The notes under the pieces: generated by a model
The model's database searches: none
What the model was told of the DNA's origin: nothing
What the model saw: only the letters and a program-made list of their open reading frames with translations
Assembly: GCF_000003815.2 (NCBI RefSeq)
Contig: NC_049991.1
Span: 5,027,766 to 5,090,955, forward strand
Direction of reading: 5' to 3'
Length of the DNA: 63,190 nt
DNA from: Branchiostoma floridae
Taxonomy: Eukaryota; Chordata; Leptocardii; Amphioxiformes; Branchiostomatidae
Made by a program: the position numbers and the translations under genes
Part shown: positions 25,439 to 36,600 of the stretch, piece by piece
Layout: each line of letters opens with the position of its first letter
Numbering within the stretch: the stretch's first letter is position 1

Positions 25439-26041
25439 GGTTCATTCTGAGTCTTGAATAATCTAGTCAACTGACACTAAGAACGAACTCTGTCAACCCA
25501 GAACCGAATATCCCTGTTATGTCGTTGTGTTTTGTGCCCCCACAAAAATAAAAGTATAGAGTAAGAGTATAGGTGTAGGATCATTTTTTTAGCATGAACG
25601 TTTGGGGTAAGTCCCAATCACTTACAGTGTTGTTTATTACTTATTTAAAGTTTAGTTAATCCGTAGGATCATCTCCTTAAGTTAATTACGTACGCCTATA
25701 TTAATATATTCATGTATACCTCACATCTTTCATGTAATGACTAGGTTTAAGATATTGTGTTGACATGATCCGTTTTCCCTTAACAACTCTGGCATTGTAC
25801 TCAACTGTTTGACTGCTCTATTTCTTAGATACTGTCAGAGAAGCCCGGCCGTATCTCAGAAAAATCTTTCACACTTACATCTGCTTGGAGACGATTTATC
25901 CTTTTTTTCCCTGAACAAAATGATAGTTCTAAATGAAAATTAAAAAAAAATAACTCCTTTCTTTAAGGTCTAGATCTTCACGCTTTAGTAGCTTGTGGAA
26001 GGATCATCTTTAGTTAAGCTTTTCCTGTAGACTTACAATGT

Positions 26042-26911
26042 TCAGAGTTTCACCATACCAAACATGTTATTCTCCACCATTCTATCTTCAAAACGCATCA
26101 ACCTCTCTCTCCACTCCTTGGCCATCTCATCCAATGGACCCCCGTCTCCACCGAGCTCGGATGGTAGGACCTCAGTACCTGTCACCTCGTGTAAGGTCTC
26201 GTACACCTTACCATGTAGTTTGATCCTCTCCTTGAGTTTTTCTTTAAGAAATGGCCGGATGATCGCGAAGACTGCGTCGACAAGGAACGACTCATTCACC
26301 AAGTGAACACCCCTTACTCTTGCTGGGAAGGCTTCCTGAAAAATGTTGGCGATTGTACGTGCATACCTCAGGCCTACCTGATACACGTGTCTTGCTGTGA
26401 CGCCGCTTTCTTCTTGTATAAAGATCAGACCGCTCACTTGGGTTTCTTCCTCCTCAAGAAGCAACTCTATGGATAGAATCACTGCCTTCACGTTGTCATA
26501 TATCGGCCAGTCGTCTGGGTTCCACCGCCCAGGCCTAAAGATGATGATCTTCCTTCCGTCTTTGTCACTACCTGGTAGGGCTGTCACAACGCCTTTGTCT
26601 AGTACGTGTCTTATTGCTGAGGGTAGCAAGTTGTCAAAGATCTCAGAAGCACTAGCGCGAACTTGATAATAGTTCTCTAACAATTCAAAGGCACGGTCGT
26701 GGTCAAACTTTCTGGCTCGTAAGAAACGGAGAAGGAAACCATCGTCTTTGCGAGCGTTGAGGCCCGGCCGATTGTTGATCATGTCCCGCAGTGCTTGGAT
26801 GTCTTGGTCCCTTCGTGCCGGATTCTCGTTCAGTTCAGTTTCTGCCTTCATTTGTAAAGCATGACTGAGGGAACACGCGTACTTCTCTTGTGACATCTTG
26901 CTGTCAGCCAT
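26042..26911 (-). CDS. CRAL-TRIO lipid-transfer protein, tocopherol-transfer-like
   Basis: One uninterrupted exon of 289 residues. Residues about 35-85 form the CRAL-TRIO N-terminal helices with FLRARKFD near 62-69; residues about 95-250 form the lipid-binding fold. [13 protein letters not shown] (about 194-206) and [14 protein letters not shown] (about 220-233) match the conserved core and phosphoinositide-contacting helix of the alpha-TTP/TTPAL family, and LPSELGG closes the domain. It ends soon after the domain, shorter than human TTPAL. The family carries hydrophobic ligands such as tocopherol or retinoids between membranes in the cytosol; the ligand here is not shown. The start is the first ATG after AACAAAT. 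Absence of introns is unusual for this family and may indicate a retrocopy that stayed functional, since the frame is intact. Nearest neighbour, CCDC57, lies downstream of its end on the other side in the same orientation. Confidence 0.93.
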   Translation of the reverse strand: MADSKMSQEKYACSLSHALQMKAETELNENPARRDQDIQALRDMINNRPGLNARKDDGFLLRFLRARKFDHDRAFELLENYYQVRASASEIFDNLLPSAIRHVLDKGVVTALPGSDKDGRKIIIFRPGRWNPDDWPIYDNVKAVILSIELLLEEEETQVSGLIFIQEESGVTARHVYQVGLRYARTIANIFQEAFPARVRGVHLVNESFLVDAVFAIIRPFLKEKLKERIKLHGKVYETLHEVTGTEVLPSELGGDGGPLDEMAKEWRERLMRFEDRMVENNMFGMVKL

Positions 26912-27533
26912 ATTTGTTATGTTGTGTGTAGTATTAGGGTCGAGGACGTCATAAGCTCAGATCATGCAGGCAACGATTATTCTTCTTCGAGAGTTGAAAG
27001 ACCAGTTTTTCTTTCAATTAGATCGCAATGAAAGAACTGGTGTTGGGGTGAACCAAGGACACGGCCTTCGGTACACAGAGCCTTTGATGGACTAGATTAT
27101 TCAAGGACCATTAAATCCAAACTCAAATTGCCTAATTGTAGCCATACTTCCATGGTGTTTGTAGAATGTCTCAATAATGGCTCTTTACGGACTGATGCAA
27201 ATTGTTACATTTTGTAGCTATGAGAATTTAAAGATTCAATTTGCAAAAAGAAAGTTCACTGTACTTAAACCTACATGTACACAAACAGCAGGCACACTTC
27301 ACATGCTGCTTAAAGCATTTGAGAACCAAGAAATTGAAACAAATGCGTAGCCTGTACACAAGGTCGACTATATATAACACATGATTTTATATACACTCTA
27401 TAGACATCATTTTACAAATGTGTTATAAGTTGGGTTGGTGGAAAAACTGGTCCAGTCCAGAGAGCAGAATACCAGTACCTGTCTAGTCTGGTTAGAGGGC
27501 AACTGTAACGAAGATAATTCATCTTTATTTTTG

Positions 27534-27539
27534 CCCACA
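27534..27539 (-). terminator. Poly(A) signal of CCDC57
   Basis: AATAAA on the minus strand, about 145 bases after the CCDC57 stop codon, the first such hexamer in the right place. Confidence 0.5.
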
Positions 27540-27682
27540 GGAAAACTGTAATTATAACATTTTGTAACTCCATATGACAGTTCACAATGTTGCAACATTT
27601 CTATTGTGAATAATAATTACACAATATACAGTATATGATTTTAAAAACCATCTCAAGATCTAAAACCAATGCACATTAAATA

Positions 27683-30600
27683 CTATCTGAAGTCTTCCCC
27701 GTCTCTTATGTTATAATTTCTAACTCTGGTTTTCTTAGATGAGGGTCTCTGAACTTTCCCCAAAGCCTTGGTTGATAACTTCTTAGGTTCTTGTCTGTCC
27801 CTTGGTACAGGGGCTGCACTGATGCCCTCTATAGTGAATGGGTCTGACTGGTTGGTATGTGGTTGGGCCGCATGTCCGTCAGGGTGGTGTGATGAAGGAA
27901 GGCCACTGGAATGTGGCAATAGACCTGGAAAAAATAGAAGTTAAGTGAAAGGCACTTCATACACATTTCTTTACTAATTAAAAGTGAAAATGAGTACCTA
28001 GCTTCTTTAGGGCTGTCCCTCGGATGTTAAATGGAGGTTTCGTGACTGAAGAACCCAACATGCTTATCAAAAAGGGTAGAAGGTGTGGATCAATTCAGTC
28101 TGTCCAACTCTGCAGCTCAAAAGTACAAGCTGCTTATCTGGACAGATTTAATTGGTCCACACCTCTACTTTCTATCGGAAACAAACTGTATATTTGAAGA
28201 CATGACATCAAAAAACATAAAACTTTAGTAGAATGTCGATGAAACTTAGACATCCAGATAGTAAGATATGCCAAATAGCAGTTACTCATGACAAGCATGT
28301 ATATCAAGATTTTGGAACTGGTCGGAGGTTTCAGATAGCATCCACTAACTTTCGTCAGTAACTGCATTTTGGCATAATGTTAGTAAAATCATTCTGACTT
28401 TGCCATGCCTTCTCTATTCAATCTTGCATGAAACAAGTCCCCCCCCCCCACACACACAAAAAAAATACAGTGAAACTTGTCTAAGAAGACCACCCTGGGG
28501 ACCAGTGTAAAGTGGTCGTTTTAGACACGTGGTCTTCTTATGCAAAGAAAGAAAAATTGACAAGATAGGACAGACACAAAAGTTAGAGCCTTTCTTTCCA
28601 ATTTTTGGAGCCGAGCAATTTTTGTTTTCGGTGGAGAACCCGACGCCCCACGAGCGTTTTGAAATATGATTTTCGTGTTAACAACGCTAATTTCCTATCT
28701 TTACTTTGTGAATCACAGTCAACGGGCCAGAAATAAGTTGGGGAGCTTACCGCCATAACAAAAAGCACGCGCACACACGCCCGACAAGTAGGGAACCTTC
28801 TTTCAAATCGGCAGCACGGTAGAAAAATAAATGGTTCATTTCACTAAACAACTGACCAGGTGCATCTCTGGGAGTGGAGAAGGTGGGGCTCTGTCCAGCA
28901 TCCAGCAGTCTCCACACATCCTGCAGATCTGTGTCGGTGTAGGAGGACATGCTCATCATCAGGGGAGCACCGCTGGGGGTAGGGAGTCTTGGCTGAGCAC
29001 CTGTTGTGTCCTCTACTGGAGTTGACTCACGAGGTACAGCTTTCAAAACAGAAAAAAAAAGATACAGCATGATGAGGGTACTTTACAAACATGAGATATT
29101 TGTAGCAGCATATAACGTTAGTTCGCTTTTATCCGCGGGGTAACCTATATCCGTTGTGTTGCTAAATAGGGTATCCAGAGAAAGGTTATCAAGGTATCAA
29201 GTCGATGGACGGTAGTTTCAAATTGTACTATTTTCAAAATATTGCAGTTTGAAACCACCATCTGACTTGATACCCCTAAATACATCGTTCTTAAAAGGGA
29301 ACGGATAAAGGTTACCCAACGGATAAAGGTGAACTAGCATTATAGGGCAATAGAAACTGAAATTTTCTATTTCGACCATTGCAAGCTCCTAAGCTTCTAA
29401 ACACTCAGGCTATTTTTCCTTATCTGAAATTCATTGAAGAGGCCATTTACAATGCAATAGTTTTAAGGACACAGCACTGGAGTTTTCGTTCCTCAGACGA
29501 TCAAAACTTGCAGTCCTGTGTCCAGCTTTACATTTTTTGACGACGCCTCAGGGGAGTCGTCAAGTGGTATATATTGCATTCAGTCTGCAAAAATTCTAGG
29601 AATTGCACAGGCATTTCCACAGGAATGCAGTATGCTGGGTATGCAAGCCCTCCCCCCCAAATCTGTTCCAGATGTATCTCTGGTATGCAATGGTGGAATG
29701 TAGGTCACACTTGCTCCCTGGAGGAATTTGTCCTTTGAAACTAGACAGGGAACTCTGCACAATGAATCACATTGTCTTGGTTGTTATGTTATGTTATGAA
29801 GGATACATTTTCTTTTCTAGAGCTTGTTCAAGCCATACGCCACAGGCAGACAGGTAATACTTCTGTAGTGCTCAGCTGTAGGTTTAGGTCACTGGCAGAC
29901 CATTGTGCTGTACCGGGGATAGTACATTTCTGCTGGCTGTAGGTTTATGTTACAGGTGGGCTAGTATATTGTGCCAGGGATAGTGTGACAGGGAAGTTCC
30001 AGTCTATTTCTGATTTGAGCTGTATTGTTGTAGCCTCAATCGTCGTCATGGCAATAATACATTTATATTGCCAGTCTTGTTGTTGTTGTTATCTATTTTT
30101 GTCGCCTGCCATTTTAATCTTACAAAAATATGGATAAAAGAGTTCTTTATTGACAACCATATTTTTCATGAGCCAACGTTTTGATGACCATCTGTCACCT
30201 TCTTCAGTGACTGAAAAAATGACTGCTTCCCTTTGCACTGCAGTTTAGTGTCATTGCTAAAATATTTCGTATGTAACAGTACTATAAGTTTAAAACCACA
30301 CAAAGTGGTGCATTTACTACTGTTTGTCAGATTATACAGACTATAACACGTAAACAGTGCAAAAACAAAATCACAGTTACCAATACAATTAGCACACATA
30401 GATGATATAAACACTAATTGTCCTCAGGTCACCCGTCAAAAAATGTGAAAATTTTTTAAAAAATATCACCAAAATCAAGTTCAAATGTCCAAGACACTAT
30501 TTTCTACAGATAAAAAGCAAATATTTTGCAATGTTTTACCTTCGAGGAGTGAAATGCACTCCCGAAGATGTTATACTTATGTCTGCTATACAGCCTATAT

Positions 30601-33600
30601 ATATAGTAGAATGCCCAACTGCCACCACCTGCAGCCTCGTTCTGGTGCCATGACCCCAGATGACCCCGGAAATACAACATGGCCGCCATAACTGGAATTA
30701 ACTCTATTAAACAAGGTGATGAGTAATTATGATTGACACCTGTTTGTCCATGTGAAGGGTACTGTGCAGGACCAGTGGCAGGTTGGGTAGGCTGTGCTGG
30801 TACGGCTGTCTCACTGTTTGACTCCACCTCCACACTAGACTCCACCTCAGCCCAGGCTGCTGCTCTCTGCTCACGCTGGAGCTGTTGCTTAGCAACACGG
30901 AGTTCCTGAAAAAAAAAAAAAAACATCCGTGAATATCATCAGGTTGATAAGTGAAAGTGATCTCAATAAAGTTTAGCTCATTGAAAAGCTAGTCTTCCAC
31001 TGGTGGTGACAGAGAAGACAGATGCTACATGTATGTACAGTATTTACAGACTCGTTGTACTGGGAAAATTCCCCTAGCTCTTCTCAACCTCAGTGAGTAC
31101 ATACAACCTCAGTGAGTACATATGAATAACACGCCAAATAGAATAGCAATTACTCAAACAGTGTCACTGACGTCAGGTAGTCGATTCTGTCTGAAACATC
31201 TAACCATTTTTTTTTAAATCATATCCAGTTGCTTGTCAATGAGTAATTGCGCATGCTATTTGGCGGTCACCACATACACTTTTGTTGAATACAAAAGTGT
31301 ATGTGTAGAAAGAACTTTACTTTTGCTGGAGAACAAGTTGCCTTATTACTTCTAATCCTTAAGATGATGTTCATGTTGCAAGAACAAAAATGAAAATGAC
31401 TGAGTGTGAGTCCCAAGGTTACACCATTTTAAAAGCTAAATCATGAAGAGTTCAAGCTGAGACAAGCTTAGTGGCTCCACCTGCTGAGTGAGCTGGTACT
31501 GCAGCCTCTCCAGCTCCCCTAGTTTGTTCTTGTACTCCTCTCCAAGTCTCCGGGACCTGTCTCTGTCATCAGGTGATCTAGCACCTGCTGATGGCAGCTG
31601 TCTGTCAGCTGCTGCACCTGTTACACCATTTGATGATGGCATTCCTCCACCTAGATGGCATTGATGTTCATCTACATGAATATCATTTATCAAATTTTGG
31701 ACATTCATTTTCACAACTGATCTGAGAGTGTTCAGTTGGAGTATGTACATTATGACATTGTGAGTTTTCCATTGGCTTAGAAAAAATGATTTTACTGAAA
31801 ACTTCTACATGGGTTTTCAATGTTTATAGTGTAATGCTAATTCACTTTAAATTTGCCCACTTGATAACCTCAGTACATAATAATATATCCATTGTGAACC
31901 ACATACATTTTTAACCTTGGCCAAAGGAGGACGTGTCTATCTCTCTATGTCCACATCTTAATTCTACATTTAAGAGTTTTCAACACTGTGAAAAAGCAGC
32001 AATTTCAATGCTATCCATCATGAGTTTATATCTAAATTAATGGTTACCATCTATTCTAACTATAAAGAAAAGATGAGTTTAAGGGGTCAAGACACTGACC
32101 AGTAGCCCTGGCTAACTCTGCCCTGAGCCTGTTGCCCAGTTCTATCAGCTGTTGGCGCTCCTTGGCCAGCTGACCGATGTGTTGGGCCGCTCCCTTGAGC
32201 TTCCTCCTCAGTTCCATGACCTCTGACCCTCCCTGGCTTTTTATTGGCTGTTTTGCAGTCACATGACCAGCAGCACCTGACAGTTGCTGCCTGAGACTTT
32301 GTATTTCATCTTGGAGTTCCTTGACGAGAAGCGACTGTCATGAAAAACCAAAGAGCTTTTATCCAGGTGAAAATTATTCAAAAGAGAAAGTACATAAACC
32401 TTACACAAATGTGAATTTTAGGATGACACAAAGCCAATTACAATTGAAATAATACCATGATAAACAATGCAGATATTATAAAGCACAATGTACATTCACT
32501 ACATTATAAAAATGTATGTTCATGTCAAAGACACATGCTGTATGTAAAAATGTAAAAGTGTAGGAAATATATACAGTCATGCATTTCCATACATTTTGTA
32601 CTAATTAAGTGACATCTGACCTGCTCTGGGCCCATAGATGTAGTTTTCCCTGAAGCCAGGTCAATCTTAAGTGAAGATATCTGGAACAAGATGGTTCAAC
32701 TGTTACAGAAATCAGACACATAATGTATTGTACAATGTACAGTACACTGTTGAACAGTACAAATGGACTCCCAGACCTCCATGTCCCCAACCCACTAACC
32801 CCCTTGGTTACGGGGAGCCGCCAGTCAATCCGCCATGCAAATTGATAGTTGTCGAATATAGTTCAGGGCCTAAAACTTCAAGATTTTTTTCCTGGTCAAA
32901 TGGGTAGAAATCCTGGCAGTTTTGAGGTGGGTGTGACAGGGGAGGGTTTCTACTTTCTGATTAGGGCCAAAAAGCTGAGTTTTTGTGGTTTTTAGGGGGT
33001 ATAAAGTTGGGACTTTTTTGTCCTAGCACATGGCCTCCTCACTGGGTTGTGGTGCGGTTTTGAGGTCATGGGTCAATTTCCCGGAAGTTTTCACCGTTAG
33101 ATTCATGCCGAAATGTGGTTTGTCGGATAGCTGAGATGTCGGGCTTTCATATGAGGGTATGTTTGTGTGCCAGTAACGTCAGAAAGTTGAGTTATTAACA
33201 GTTGCTTTCTCCTCTTTTTTGTATAGGGAACCATTGTTTAGAGGCCGCAAATTGAATCACCTGCGGATACCCTTACCCTGTGTAGTGGTTTCCATTGCCC
33301 TATGTCCCAACCCCACCAACTCACCCAGTACACTAACTACCATGCCCCATGTTCCCACCCCACCTGGTTCCCCAGTGCCGTGGCCTCCAGGTTCCTCTGC
33401 AGCCCTCCCCTGTAGTACTCACCTGGTTCCCCAGTGCTGTAGCCTCCAGGTTCCTCTGCAGCCCTCCCCTGTAGTACTCACCTGGTTCCCCAGTGCTGTA
33501 GCCTCCAGGTTCCTCTGCAGCCCTCCCCTGTAGTACTCACCTGGTTCCCCAGTACTGTGGCCTCCAGGTTCCTCTGCAGCCCTCCCCTGTAGTACTCACC

Positions 33601-36600
33601 TGGTTCCCCAGTACTGTGGCCTCCAGGTTCCTCTGCAGCCCTCCCCTGTAGTACTCACCTGGTTCCCCAGTGCTGTAGCCTCCAGGTTCCTCTGCAGCCC
33701 TCCCCTGTAGTACTCACCTGGTTCCCCAGTACTGTGGCCTCCAGGTTCCTCTGCAGCCCTCCCCTGTAGTACTCACCTGGTTCCCCAGTGCTGTAGCCTC
33801 CAGGTTCCTCTGCAGCCCTCCCCTGTAGTACTCACCTGGTTCCCCAGTACTGTGGCCTCCAGGTTCCTCTGCAGCCCTCCCCTGTAGTACTCACCTGGTT
33901 CCCCAGTGCTGTAGCCTCCAGGTTCCTCTGCAGCCCTCCCCTGTAGTTCTCACCTGGTTCCCCAGTGCAGTGGCCTCCAGGTTCCTCTGCAGCCCTCCCC
34001 TGTAGTACTCACCTGGTTCCCCAGTGCTGTAGCCTCCAGGTTCCTCTGCAGCCCTCCCCTGTAGTACTCACCTGGTTCCCCAGTGCTGTAGCCTCCAGGT
34101 TCCCCTGTAGCCCTCCCCTGTAGTACTCACCTGGTTCCCCAGTGCAGTGGCCTCCAGGTTCCTCTGCAGCCCTCCCCTGTAGTACTCACCTGGTTCCCCA
34201 GTGCTGTAGCCTCCAGGTTCCTCTGCAGCCCTCCCCTGTAGTACTCACCTGGTTCCCCAGTGCAGTGGCCTCCAGGTTCCTCTGCAGCCCTCCCCTGTAG
34301 TTCTCACCTGGTTCCCCAGTGCTGTGGCCTCCAGGTTCCCCTGTAGCCCTCCCCTGTAGTACTCACCTGGTTCCCCAGTGCTGTGGCCTCCAGGTTCCTC
34401 TGTAACCCTCCCCTGTAGTACTCATCTGCCTCCTTCCTGGTCTCTGCCAGCTGCAGCTCTAGGTCCGTCACCCGGCTGCGCAGTGCTGTCATCTCTGCTG
34501 CAGCTCGCTTCGACTGTGCTGCAAGGTCATACTGCAGCTGGTCATTCTCAACCTGCTTCTGTCTGGCCTGAAAAAAACAATCATTGGCATCTTTCTCATA
34601 CATATTTCATACTAGCATACATTAGAATTTGTATGTAGTAAGATACAGTATACTATCTGTACCTTTAGTTAGAACTGTACCTGTACCTTTATCATCCTGA
34701 CCTGTACTTAGCTTGTGAGAGCATTAACGTACAATAAAGGTCTTCTTCATTCATGATTACAGATGCCACAAACAGATTTGTATACAAGAAGAGTAATCTA
34801 GATACAGTGTAACTCAATAAAGAGCCATTCTCCCACTGGTTGTGACCAAGAAGACAGTAGCTATATACAGTATTCACAGGTTCATTGTGCAAGGAAAATT
34901 CCCTGATCTCTTTTTGACAAACATTTTAACAGTGGACCATGCCTTAGCATCCCATCAAGGACTGTGATCCTTTCCGGTAGCGTGCATGTCAGTTGAGCAG
35001 CACAGTGGGATACAAACTCACGTTTTCTTGGTCCAAGGCAGGGACCCTAACCACTGGACTACGCTGTACCACTCAACAGCAACTGTACATTTTTGGCACT
35101 GTAAGAGGCACAGTGATTTATTCCTCACCTCCTGCTGAAGCTGAGCCAGTAGACCCTCCAAATGAGAGATTCTGGCCTGTTGCTTCTTCAGCTGAGCCTG
35201 GGAGGACACCTTATCCACTCGCAAACCACCTGGCAGGTACAAAACATAAACAACAACAATCAACAAAACATTCAAGCCTTCTGCCACAATTATAATTGAT
35301 GGCTTCTTTTTGTGTCTTTTAAGTTAGTGATGTTGAAAACACTGATTCAGAACTAAATATTATCATCACTAAGAGATGAGAAGAAGCTGACTCTAACCCA
35401 TGTTTTGGATTAGTATTACATGTAGAAGTCTTCTCAATGTTTCTTTTCCTTTATTGATCCAAATGCATATTCTGAATCATTTAATAGTACTGACCATAAA
35501 GGCTCTGCTCCTTTCGTGTTGCCAAAAATACACCTACAGAACTACTCACCAATGGTGTCGTTGAGTTCCTTGATGTGTGCCCTGAGGTAGGCGTTGTCAG
35601 CTGATACAGGCTTCTCTACCCCAGCACCTGGCACAGCTGCACCTGGCTGTCTCCCAGCTGTTGAGGCATCCTCCACATCCTGAGCCAGCTGTCTGTTCTT
35701 AGCCTTCAACACTCTGACTTCTGTTTCTAGGGACTTTACATAGTCTAAAGGACAAACATATATAAAGGGCAGTGAGAATGTGAAGTGAGAATGTGTAGTG
35801 GGAATGTGTAGTGAGAATATGTAGAGAGAATGTGTAGTGAGAATGTGTAGTCAGAGAATGTGTAGTGAGAATGTGTAGTGGGAATGTGTAGTGAGAATAT
35901 GTAGAGAGAATGTGTAGTGAGAATGTGTAGTCAGGGAATGTGTAGTGAGGATGTGTAGTGAGAATGTGTCTAGTGAGAATGTGTAGTGGGAATGTGTACT
36001 AGAGAGAATGTGTAGTGAGAATGTGTAGTGAGAATGTGTAGTGAGAATGTGTAGTGAGAATGTGTAGTGAGAATGTGTAGTAATCCAAATTATACATCAC
36101 TGCAGTGATTGGTCCATATTGCTCATGTGACACAATCCCTTGCATCTTATTGGCTGATTGTGTGATGACACATAGCCGTGTCATCACACATACCTGCATA
36201 CCTCCATGTTGATCATGTGACAAAAACTCCTTGTATCTGATTGGCACAAACCATGACATAATACATACCTGCGTATGATTGGCTAACCATGACATAATAC
36301 ACACCTGCAGTGATTGGTCCCTGTTGATCATGTGACACAATCTCTTGCATCTGATTGGCTGTAGGTGCTGCTAATTAACCATGGTATCATACAGTACACA
36401 TACCTGCAGTGATTGGTCCCTGTTGATCATGTGACACAATCCCTTGCATCTGATTGGCTGCAGGTGGTGCCATCTCCCCACCCAGCTGCTCCATCTGCTC
36501 CCTCATCTGATGAATGACAGTCTTCAGACTCTGGTTCTGGTGCTGAAGCTGCTGGATCTGTTCTGAGGCTGACAGGTCCTGGTCTGTCTGCTCAGGGGAG

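Larger units (their letters stand above)
23430..25500. repeat. Segmental duplicate, copy 2 (partner at 5.15-6.33 kb)
   Basis: Collinear with copy 1 but enlarged by a hAT-like element at its left edge, a TIR element at 24268 and a foldback at 25119. The TATA box present in copy 1 is here 'ctattaagaaa'. No coding gene follows on the plus strand. Confidence 0.75.
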
